From: Alphaproteobacteria bacterium
GTDB taxonomy: Bacteria; Pseudomonadota; Alphaproteobacteria; Caulobacterales; Aquidulcibacteraceae
DNA: 42,910 bases
Assembly: GCA_003242075.1 (NCBI GenBank)
Contig: QBMO01000004.1
Span: forward strand, 29,839 to 72,748
Direction: 5' to 3'
The notes beneath the pieces were generated by a model. It searched no databases. It was not told where the DNA came from and saw only the letters and a program-made list of their open reading frames with translations. Of this stretch, positions 36,516-42,910 are shown piece by piece. Positions within the stretch are counted from its first letter, which is position 1; the number at the start of each line of letters is the position of its first letter. Position numbers and translations under genes: made by a program.

Positions 36516-36704
36516 ATGTCAACGTTCGTGATCTACGCGATCGGCTATCTCATCCTTCTCGCCGGCTTGGTCTATGGCGCGGTACTGCTAGGCGTCCAGA
36601 CGCAATGGATTGTCGTCGGCGCGCTCGTCATGCTGGGCCTTGGCATTGCGCTGGGCGTCGGCAAGACGCGCACGAAAGACGTCCCCACCGATCACCAACC
36701 CTAA
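36516..36704 (+). CDS. Small membrane protein in the hppD operon
   Basis: 62 residues: two hydrophobic helices (about 3-25 and 28-48) then a polar tail (GKTRTKDVPTDHQP). GGGGA lies eight bases ahead of this ATG; the in-frame ATG at 36477 adds 13 residues with no signal. No family recognised. Between the asparaginase and the VOC gene. Confidence 0.6.
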   Translation: MSTFVIYAIGYLILLAGLVYGAVLLGVQTQWIVVGALVMLGLGIALGVGKTRTKDVPTDHQP

Positions 36705-36741
36705 GCGCGGCGCGTCCGGCGCGCGCGCAGGAGCGCGCACC

Positions 36742-37308
36742 ATGGCGATAACGTCAGGCATCCATCACGTCGCCTATCGCTGCAAAGACGCCAAGCAAAC
36801 CGTCGAATTCTATCGCGACGTGTTCGACATGGATTACACGACCGCGTTCGCCGAGGATCACGTCCCGTCGACGGGCGAGTACGATCCGTACATGCACGTC
36901 TTCCTCGACGCGGGAAACGGCAACGTGCTCGCCTTCTTCGAACTGCCGAACCAGAAAGACATGGGCCGCGACGAGAACACGCCAGCCTGGGTCCAGCACA
37001 TCGCGTTCAAAGTTGAGAGCTTGGATGCGCTGATGGCCGCAAAAGCGCGGGCCGAAGCCAAGGGCCTCGATGTGCTCGGCCCGACCGATCACGGCATTTT
37101 CAAATCGATCTATTTCTTCGACCCAAACGGCCACCGTCTCGAACTCACCGCCGACACAGGCACCGCCGAGGAGTACGCCGAACTCAAGCGCGTCGCGCCA
37201 GCCATGCTCGAAGAATGGAGCCGCACCAAAAAGGCGCCGCAACACGCCGCCTGGCTCCACGAAAAAGCCCGCGCCGCGCACGCAACGAAGTCGCGGATCG
37301 GGGAATAA
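36742..37308 (+). CDS. VOC (glyoxalase/extradiol dioxygenase) superfamily protein
   Basis: 188 residues. One complete VOC unit with a likely metal set: H8 or H9 (GIHHVAYRC), E67 (LAFFELP), H86 (WVQHIAFKV) and E134 (GHRLELTAD). A C-terminal extension (about 140-188) is helical and basic. AGGAG precedes the ATG. It sits where a homogentisate dioxygenase gene might be expected, between hppD and maiA. It could be a lyase, isomerase or dioxygenase; the reaction cannot be named. Confidence 0.85.
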   Translation: MAITSGIHHVAYRCKDAKQTVEFYRDVFDMDYTTAFAEDHVPSTGEYDPYMHVFLDAGNGNVLAFFELPNQKDMGRDENTPAWVQHIAFKVESLDALMAAKARAEAKGLDVLGPTDHGIFKSIYFFDPNGHRLELTADTGTAEEYAELKRVAPAMLEEWSRTKKAPQHAAWLHEKARAAHATKSRIGE

Positions 37309-37348
37309 TCGGCATGACGTTGGGGCGCGTCCGCGCTAGAGAGGACGC

Positions 37349-37996
37349 ATGCTGAAGCTCTACGATTACTGGCGCTCCTCCGCCGCCTATCGCGTCCGTA
37401 TCGGGCTCAATCTAAAGAACGTCGATTACGAGTCCGTCCCGATCAACATCGCGCCCGGGACGGATGAGCAGATGCGTGAGCCGTATCGCTCCAAAAATCC
37501 GCAAATGCGCGTGCCGGCGCTGGAGACCGAGCAGGGAATCATCACCCAATCGCTTTCTATCCTCGTCTGGCTCGATCAAACCTATCCGAACCCGCGGCTT
37601 ATGCCCGCCGATCCATGGCTCGGCGCGCAAGTCCGCTCGTTCGCCACCACGATCGCCACCGATATTCATCCGCTCAACAACACCAGCGTGCTGACGCGCC
37701 TAAAGCTCGAGTTCAGCGCCAGCGAAGAGCACATCGGCGAATGGTATCGTCACTGGATCAAGCTCGGTTTCAACGCGCTCGAACGCCAAGTCGCGGATCA
37801 TCCAGACACCACCTACGTCTTCGGCGATGAGCCAACGCTTGCCGACGTGATGCTTGTGCCGCAAATGGCCAATGCGCGCCGGTACAAAACCGACCTCACG
37901 CCATTCCCGCGCCTCGTCGCCTGGGACGAAGCCGCCCGCAAGCATCCCGCCTTCATCAAAGCCGCGCCGGAAAATCAGAAGGACGCAGTGAACTAA
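37349..37996 (+). CDS. maiA: Maleylacetoacetate isomerase (zeta-class GST)
   Basis: 215 residues. Start LYDYWRSSAAYRVRIGLNLK matches the zeta signature SSxxxRVR, with Ala-Ala in place of the usual Cys-Ser after the serines. NPQMRVPALE and TQSLSILVWLD belong to the glutathione site. Isomerises maleylacetoacetate to fumarylacetoacetate for the enzyme encoded next, with which its stop shares one base. GAGG is five bases ahead. Confidence 0.92.
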   Translation: MLKLYDYWRSSAAYRVRIGLNLKNVDYESVPINIAPGTDEQMREPYRSKNPQMRVPALETEQGIITQSLSILVWLDQTYPNPRLMPADPWLGAQVRSFATTIATDIHPLNNTSVLTRLKLEFSASEEHIGEWYRHWIKLGFNALERQVADHPDTTYVFGDEPTLADVMLVPQMANARRYKTDLTPFPRLVAWDEAARKHPAFIKAAPENQKDAVN

Positions 37997-39003
37997 TGAA
38001 ACTCGCTTCTCTGCGCCACGGTCGTGACGGCCGCCTCGTCGTCGTCTCCGATGATCTCGCCTGGTATGCGGTCGCCGGCCCTGAAGTGCCGACGCTGCAG
38101 GCCGCGCTCGACGACTGGACGCACGCCGAGCCGCGCCTCAAGGCGCTGAGCGAAGGTGTGAATGCCGGCACGATCTTGCGCGAGCGCTTCCACGAGCGCG
38201 AAGCCGCTTCGCCGCTCCCGCGCGCCTATCAATGGGCCGATGGCTCGGCTTACGTGAACCACGTCGCACTCGTGCGCCAAGCGCGCGGCGCTAAAATGCC
38301 GGAGACGTTTTGGACCGATCCGCTCATGTATCAAGGCGGCAGTGATGTTTTTCTCGGCCCGCGCGACGCCATTCCGCTGCAAGACGAAGCCTGGGGCTGC
38401 GACTTTGAAGCGGAAGTCGCCGTCATCGTGGACGATTGCGAAGCGGGCATCAGCGCCGATGAAGCGAGGAAGCGTATCCGTCTCGTGATGCTCGTGAACG
38501 ATGTCAGCTTGCGCAATCTCATTCCGGCCGAACTGGAGAAGGGCTTCGGCTTCTTCCAATCGAAGCCTTCATCGGCCTTCTCGCCCGTCGCGGTCACGCC
38601 CGCCGCACTGGGCGACGCGTGGCGCGATGGCAAATTGCATCTACCCATGCACGTGACGCTGAATGGTAAGGCCTTCGGCGCAGCGAACGCCGGCGAAGAC
38701 ATGACATTCGACTTCGGCCAACTCATTGCCCACGCCGCTAGAACCCGCGAACTCGCCGCCGGCACGATTATCGGCTCCGGCACAGTCTCTAATCGCGGCG
38801 AAGACGGCGGCCCTGGCAAGCCAGTCAGCGAAGGCGGCCGCGGCTATTCCTGCATTGCCGAACAACGCATGATCGAGACGATCCAGTCGGGCAAGCCGAG
38901 CACCGCATTCCTCAAGCATGGCGACACCGTGGAAATCGAAATGCGCGACGCCAAGAATCACTCGATCTTCGGCAGGATCGAACAGGAAGTGGTCAAAGCC
39001 TAG
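37996..39003 (+). CDS. fahA: Fumarylacetoacetate hydrolase family protein
   Basis: 335 residues. Catalytic-core marks: YQGGSDVFLGPRD, WGCDFEAEVAVIVDD with metal-binding E138 and E140, and GTVSNRGEDGGPGKPVSEGG. The N-terminal domain is of the short bacterial form. Splits fumarylacetoacetate to fumarate and acetoacetate, the last step of tyrosine breakdown. Ends the plus-strand operon and overlaps the convergent SDR gene by four bases. Confidence 0.92.
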   Translation: MKLASLRHGRDGRLVVVSDDLAWYAVAGPEVPTLQAALDDWTHAEPRLKALSEGVNAGTILRERFHEREAASPLPRAYQWADGSAYVNHVALVRQARGAKMPETFWTDPLMYQGGSDVFLGPRDAIPLQDEAWGCDFEAEVAVIVDDCEAGISADEARKRIRLVMLVNDVSLRNLIPAELEKGFGFFQSKPSSAFSPVAVTPAALGDAWRDGKLHLPMHVTLNGKAFGAANAGEDMTFDFGQLIAHAARTRELAAGTIIGSGTVSNRGEDGGPGKPVSEGGRGYSCIAEQRMIETIQSGKPSTAFLKHGDTVEIEMRDAKNHSIFGRIEQEVVKA

Positions 39004-39743
39004 AACGGGATGCGCGCGCCATCCCAGGCGAACGCATTGCCGCTGTCCGCCAGCGTCAGGCGATCGATGACCGAGAGTAGACGTTCGGCGCTATAAGCCG
39101 GCGTGAAGAGCTTTTCCGCCGCGACGCCGCGCTGGAATGGCCGGGACAAGTCGGTATCAACCGTCCCCGGATGCAGCGCGACGCAGATCGCTTGCTTGCG
39201 TGAGCGTGCCAGCTCGATCGCGCAGGTGCGGACGATCTGATGCAGGGCGGCTTTAGAAGCGCGATACGAAGCCCAGCCGCCGAGGCGATTGTCCTCTATC
39301 GATCCAACGCGCGCTGAGAGCGCAGCAAACACCGACTTACGGTCGCGGGCCAGCAGCGGCAGCATGTGCTTGGCGATCAGGGCCGGTCCTGTCGCGTTGA
39401 CGGCGAACGCATGCGCGAAGCTGTCGCCGCTGAAGTCGCGCCAAGTCTTTTCCGGCTGCATGCTGCCTTCGTGCAGTACGCCGGTCGTTACTAATACGAG
39501 ATCAAGCGGGCCGCCCTCGCTGATACAGGCCGCGGTGTCGGCGATCGTCTCTTCGCGCGTGATATCAAACTGAAATGGCGTGACCGTGGGGCGCTCGGCG
39601 ATCACAGATGAGCGAGAGCCGGCATAGATGCCGCCGACGCGGTCGTCCCCCGCCAGAAGGTCGAGCAGGGCGGCGCCGACGCCGCCGGTCGCGCCAAAGA
39701 GTGCGACACGCATTGGCGCGCCAAAACTCGTGAGCGCGCTCAC
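39000..39743 (-). CDS. SDR-family oxidoreductase (photolyase-associated)
   Basis: 247 residues. NAD(P) site FGATGGVGAALLDLL, catalytic S143, Y160 and K164 (SYRASKAAL), and HPGTVDTDLSRPF after it. SDR genes of this CsgA-like kind often accompany FeS-type photolyases. GTG start overlaps the photolyase stop; ATG 39713 (MRVALFGATGG) would also give a full domain. Substrate unknown. Confidence 0.88.
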   Translation of the reverse strand: MSALTSFGAPMRVALFGATGGVGAALLDLLAGDDRVGGIYAGSRSSVIAERPTVTPFQFDITREETIADTAACISEGGPLDLVLVTTGVLHEGSMQPEKTWRDFSGDSFAHAFAVNATGPALIAKHMLPLLARDRKSVFAALSARVGSIEDNRLGGWASYRASKAALHQIVRTCAIELARSRKQAICVALHPGTVDTDLSRPFQRGVAAEKLFTPAYSAERLLSVIDRLTLADSGNAFAWDGARIPF

Positions 39744-41266
39744 TTCAGGCCGTCCAGAAAGATGCGCGCATCGTTTGCGATCTCGTCGCGACGTTCATCG
39801 CTCATGCGGTCGAGCGTGCGATACATCGGCGCGATGCGCGGATTGCCACCCAGTATCGTTCGATTGCGCGCCAGAAAATCCCAATAAAGATAGTTTAACG
39901 GGCACGCTTTGGGGCCGCTCTTAAGCTTCACATTGTAAGCGCAACTTTTGCAGTAGTCCGACATGCGATCGATATAGGCGCCGCTCGCTGCATAAGGCTT
40001 CGAGGCAAGCAAGCCGCCATCGGCGAACTGGCTCATGCCCATCGTGTTGGGCGCTTCGACCCATTCGTAAGCATCCGCGTAAACCGCCAGATACCATTCA
40101 TGCACCTGAAATGGATCAACGCCCGCGAGCATGGCGAAATTTCCGGTGACCATGAGCCGCTGGATATGGTGCGCGTATGCTTCGGCTTTGGTTTGGCCAA
40201 GCGCGGCGGCCATGCACACCATGTCAGTTTGAGCTGACCAATAAAACCAAGGCAGATCGCGCGTTGCGCCGAGCGCGTTGCGGCGCGTGTAGTCCGGGCC
40301 CTCGCGCCAATAAATGCCGCGCACGTACTCGCGCCAGCCGAGGATTTGTCGAATGAAACCTTCGACGGCATTGAGCGGCGCGCGTCCGGTTCGGTATTCA
40401 GCCTCGGCGCGGCGGCAAACATCGCGGGCATCTAGTAAGCCGATGTTGAGATACATCGAGATGACTGAATGATAGAGGAACGGCTCGCCGCTCAGCATCG
40501 CGTCTTGGTAGTCACCAAAGCTGGGCAGGGCTTCGTGCAGAAAGTGCGTTAGCGCCAGGTCAGCCTGTTCATGTGTCACGCCAAACCAGAACGGTTCGAG
40601 ATCGCCAAAATGATCGCCGAACCGTTCGGCCACGAGCTTTAGCACCGCTGTGGTCTCTGCATCCGGTGCGAACCGCGGCGGTGAGGGCATGAAGAGATCA
40701 GCTTCGGCTGGCTTTCGGTTCTCGGCGTCGAAATTCCAGCGTCCGCCGGCAGGCGCCTCGCCGTCCATCAGAAAGCCTGTTTCTGTGCGCATGAGCCGAT
40801 AGAAGTATTCCATCCGCAATTGGTTGCGGCTTTGCGCCCAGGTGCGGAATGCGGCGTGGGAACAGATGAAGCGCGTATCCTCGCGCACCTCGACTGGCAG
40901 GCCGAGTTCGGTCTCCCAGCTTTCCATCTCGATCGCGAGACGATGTTCGCCGGCTTCGGTGACCACCACCTCCGCAGGCTGCAAATCCGCTACGGCTCTT
41001 TGCAATTCGCCCCGGAGCGAGCCGCTATTTTCAGTGTCGTCCAACGCCACATAGCGCACGGTGACGCCGTCGGCGCGCAGCCGCCTCGCGAACGCGCGCA
41101 TGACGGCAAGCACAAAGGCAATCTTCTTCTTGTGATGGCGCACATAAGTCGCCTCGGCTGACGCCTCGGCGAGCAGAACAACATCGCGCGCTTTATCGAG
41201 ATCGCGCAGCGCTGCGATGCGCGGCGTTAATTGATCTCCCAGAACAAGGCGTAAAGCATGCACCAC
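39740..41266 (-). CDS. FeS-type bacterial (6-4) photolyase / cryptochrome (PhrB-like)
   Basis: 508 residues. The four [4Fe-4S] cysteines are C351, C439, C442 and C455, each one residue from their places in Agrobacterium PhrB. The first half holds the antenna-binding domain (LRLVLGDQLTP), the rest the helical FAD domain (WREYVRGIYW, ASKPYAASGAYI). The group repairs (6-4) photoproducts using light and carries a ribityllumazine antenna. Coupled with the SDR gene; divergent from a DUF2256 gene. Confidence 0.94.
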   Translation of the reverse strand: MVHALRLVLGDQLTPRIAALRDLDKARDVVLLAEASAEATYVRHHKKKIAFVLAVMRAFARRLRADGVTVRYVALDDTENSGSLRGELQRAVADLQPAEVVVTEAGEHRLAIEMESWETELGLPVEVREDTRFICSHAAFRTWAQSRNQLRMEYFYRLMRTETGFLMDGEAPAGGRWNFDAENRKPAEADLFMPSPPRFAPDAETTAVLKLVAERFGDHFGDLEPFWFGVTHEQADLALTHFLHEALPSFGDYQDAMLSGEPFLYHSVISMYLNIGLLDARDVCRRAEAEYRTGRAPLNAVEGFIRQILGWREYVRGIYWREGPDYTRRNALGATRDLPWFYWSAQTDMVCMAAALGQTKAEAYAHHIQRLMVTGNFAMLAGVDPFQVHEWYLAVYADAYEWVEAPNTMGMSQFADGGLLASKPYAASGAYIDRMSDYCKSCAYNVKLKSGPKACPLNYLYWDFLARNRTILGGNPRIAPMYRTLDRMSDERRDEIANDARIFLDGLK

Positions 41267-41327
41267 GCGCCGGTTACGTGCGGCCGTCTAGCTTGGATTG
41301 GAGTTCGACTGGGATTATCATCGGCTT

Positions 41328-41483
41328 ATGGTCAAGAACGCCAACGGTAAGCGGCTCGAGAAATCTAACCTGCCGCAGAAGATTTGCGCGACGTGCCGCC
41401 AGCCCTTCAGCTGGCGCAAGAAATGGGCGCGCGATTGGGCAAATGTGAAGTACTGCTCTGATCGCTGCCGGGATACCGACTAG
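41328..41483 (+). CDS. DUF2256 zinc-ribbon protein
   Basis: 51 residues with CATC (C20, C23) and CSDRC (C43, C47) likely binding zinc, and the family core [14 protein letters not shown]. Start [18 protein letters not shown] is the usual family start; an upstream TTG at 41298 would add ten atypical residues. DUF2256 genes commonly neighbour or are fused to photolyase/cryptochrome genes, as here across a 61-bp divergent region. Stop overlaps the convergent cupin stop. Confidence 0.85.
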   Translation: MVKNANGKRLEKSNLPQKICATCRQPFSWRKKWARDWANVKYCSDRCRDTD

Positions 41484-41827
41484 ATCTCGCGTCGCGGCGC
41501 CGCTGTAGCTGTGTCACCGGTGTTCGGCGTGCCGCGCGGCTCTATTAGCAGCACGTGCGCTTCGTTCTCGGCGAAGGGTGCGTGCTCCACGCCTTTGGGG
41601 ACGACGAACACTTCGCCTTCTTTCAGCGCCACATCGCCGTCGCGCATGCGGATGATAATCTCTCCCGCCAGCACCAGGAAGAAATCGTCTGTGTCATCGT
41701 GTTTGTGCCACGGAAATTGGCCGTGAAGCTTGACGACCATTAAGTCGTGACCGTTGAAGCCGCCGACCACGCGCGGTTGCCAATAGCCTTCGAACTGTTT
41801 GAGCTTGTCGGCGAGATTGATCTTCAT
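41480..41827 (-). CDS. Cupin-domain protein
   Basis: 115 residues, single cupin barrel. Motif 1 has H41, H43 and D47/D48 with FFLVLAGEI; motif 2 is [12 protein letters not shown] with H82. The metal site therefore seems complete. Start MKINLADKL overlaps the nrnC stop (ATGA). Possibly a small enzyme or sugar/ligand-binding protein; function unknown. Confidence 0.85.
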   Translation of the reverse strand: MKINLADKLKQFEGYWQPRVVGGFNGHDLMVVKLHGQFPWHKHDDTDDFFLVLAGEIIIRMRDGDVALKEGEVFVVPKGVEHAPFAENEAHVLLIEPRGTPNTGDTATAAPRREI

Positions 41828-42477
41828 GAGTGGGCGAAGATATCGGTTTCTTCCCAGCCGGCGAGATCGAGCGCGGCGCGTGAGGGAAGGAAGTCGAAGC
41901 ACGCTTGCGCGATTTCGACGCGGCCTTCGCGCGCTAGCATGATGTCGAGCTTGTCTTTCAGCTGGTGCAAGTAAAGCACGTCCGACGCCGCATAGGCCAG
42001 TTGCGCATCGCTCAGCTCGGCGGCGCCCCAATCGCTTGATTGCTGTTCCTTCGAAATGTCGCGTCCGAGCACTTCCTTGGTGAGATCCTTCAAACCATGC
42101 CGGTCGGTATAAGTGCGCACAAGTTTCGACGCGACCTTTGTGCAATAGACGGGCGAGGTGACGACCGAGAGATCGCGCATAAACATCGCAAGGTCGAAGC
42201 GCGCGAAATGGAAGAGCTTGAGAATGCCATGATCTGACAGCACGCGCTTCAAATTTGGCGCGTCATAGCTAGAGCGATCGAGCTGCACGAGATGGATCTC
42301 GGACTTGCCGTCGGAGAGCTGCACCAGGCAAAGCGGGTCGCGCACCAGCGACAGCCCCATCGTCTCGCTATCGACGGCAACATGCCCGTCGAACTTCACG
42401 TCATCGGGCAGATCGCCACTATGCAGATGGACGACCATGTTGCGCCCATCGGCGGTGAGGGAGAGTTTGCGTGTCAT
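41824..42477 (-). CDS. nrnC: NrnC-type oligoribonuclease (RNase D-like 3'-5' exonuclease)
   Basis: 217 residues, lacking HRDC domains and so unlike true RNase D. DEDDy residues: D36, E38 (VAVDSETMGL), D95 (HFARFDLAMF), Y162 and D166 (YAASDVLYLH). ASKLVRTYTDRHGLK and the C-terminus DIFAHS match alphaproteobacterial NrnC, which degrades dinucleotides and nanoRNA. ATG 42438 (MVVHLHSGDLP) gives 204 residues, closer to the family length; neither start has a clear ribosome site. Confidence 0.88.
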   Translation of the reverse strand: MTRKLSLTADGRNMVVHLHSGDLPDDVKFDGHVAVDSETMGLSLVRDPLCLVQLSDGKSEIHLVQLDRSSYDAPNLKRVLSDHGILKLFHFARFDLAMFMRDLSVVTSPVYCTKVASKLVRTYTDRHGLKDLTKEVLGRDISKEQQSSDWGAAELSDAQLAYAASDVLYLHQLKDKLDIMLAREGRVEIAQACFDFLPSRAALDLAGWEETDIFAHS

Positions 42478-42521
42478 GGGGCGCGGGCTTAGTCCAATTC
42501 GTGCGGGCAGGCCAGAGGCGC

Positions 42522-42910
42522 TCACGGCCCCGTTCTGAGCCGCACACCCAGGCGCAGCGCCTGTGGCGGCCCGCGGCTCCCGTTCCCGCCCGCCGTTTCC
42601 GCCGTTTCGACCGCGGCATCGAGCGCATTGTCGAGCGCGGCATAGATGGAAACCGTATCCGTCAGCGCTTGCTCGGCGCGCAAATCGAGCACCGCGGCCG
42701 CCTCCAGCACGCGGCTATTCAGATCATCCTCGAAGCGATCGCTTTCATAGCGCAGGTCGGCAGAGAGGGTGGTCTCCTCCGTCGCGCGCCAAACCAAGCC
42801 GGCGGTGGCGCTCCATTCCGCCGCTTGCGCCGGCCGCAAGCCATCGAGCGATCCGCCATCGAAGCGGGCATCGGTGTAGCTCATCGCCGCGCGCCATGAG
42901 AGCGTGGCGC
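42522..42910 (-). CDS. TonB-dependent receptor, C-terminal end (cut by window end)
   Basis: About 130 residues in frame through the window edge. Alternating beta strands (TLSWRAAMSYTDARFD, AEWSATAGLVWRATEETTLSADLRYESDRFEDDLN, in parts) and the plug-out end region LDNALDAAVETAE...PQALRLGVRLR are typical of receptor barrels. The usual terminal aromatic residue is missing: it ends LRTGP. Ligand cannot be told from this part. Confidence 0.8.
   Translation of the reverse strand, partial: ATLSWRAAMSYTDARFDGGSLDGLRPAQAAEWSATAGLVWRATEETTLSADLRYESDRFEDDLNSRVLEAAAVLDLRAEQALTDTVSIYAALDNALDAAVETAETAGGNGSRGPPQALRLGVRLRTGP

Noticed and set aside
37284..37300. Possible fragment of the mccA-upstream palindrome at the end of the VOC gene
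   Set aside because: Only 11 bases (ACGAAGTCGCG) are shared with 21354-21364, and the sequence is part of a coding region; chance or very old remnant.

Overview
The window is GC-rich chromosomal DNA from an alphaproteobacterium, most likely a Caulobacterales/Hyphomonadaceae-type organism. This is inferred from gene content: the lptC-lptA-lptB-rpoN-hpf-ptsN series, an NrnC-type oligoribonuclease, a leucine-degradation (liu) set, an FeS-type photolyase and a TonB-dependent receptor. Coding density is high and the largest gap between genes is about 220 bp. I saw no rRNA, tRNA, CRISPR array, phage gene or transposase. Both ends cut genes: a 5-oxoprolinase on the left and a TonB-dependent receptor on the right.

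Layout. (1) 1-7926: a frameshifted 5-oxoprolinase on the minus strand, then on the plus strand a GltD-like iron-sulfur flavoprotein, a small exported protein plus a C39-like cysteine-peptidase lipoprotein, and the two subunits of a 2-oxoacid:acceptor oxidoreductase (KorA/KorB). (2) 7936-13953: a DUF805 protein; a divergent 4-hydroxyproline degradation cluster (D-hydroxyproline dehydrogenase / deaminase / 2-epimerase); a DUF72 protein, a crotonase and an unknown lipoprotein. (3) 14061-17467: a Ku-LigD end-joining operon. (4) 17651-23340: a leucine-degradation operon (isovaleryl-CoA dehydrogenase and both methylcrotonyl-CoA carboxylase subunits) with three small membrane proteins placed between the enzymes and a long palindrome ahead of mccA. 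(5) 23348-31703: a hexapeptide acyltransferase, then ptsN and hpf, a 2.8-kb insertion (DMT transporter, DUF2785 lipoprotein, DUF4160/DUF2442-HTH/membrane-protein operon), then rpoN, lptB, lptA and lptC. (6) 31844-33696: a PQQ-type sugar dehydrogenase lipoprotein and a DUF4168-like lipoprotein with an internal duplication. (7) 33785-39003: a MarR regulator divergent from a tyrosine-degradation operon (HPPD, isoaspartyl peptidase, small membrane protein, VOC protein, maleylacetoacetate isomerase, fumarylacetoacetase) that has no homogentisate dioxygenase. (8) 39000-42910: a light-response group (SDR, FeS-type photolyase, DUF2256 zinc-ribbon), a cupin, NrnC and the receptor end.

The most interesting points are: an apparently leaderless, self-regulated DUF4160/DUF2442-HTH operon whose operator fills the promoter spacer; the NAD(P)H-type flavoprotein linked to KorAB around a lipoprotein-peptidase pair; the ring-cleavage gap in the tyrosine operon, occupied by an uncharacterised VOC protein; and the frameshift and in-frame 27-bp stem-loop repeat in the 5-oxoprolinase gene. 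Six probable lipoproteins and six small membrane proteins are scattered among the metabolic genes.
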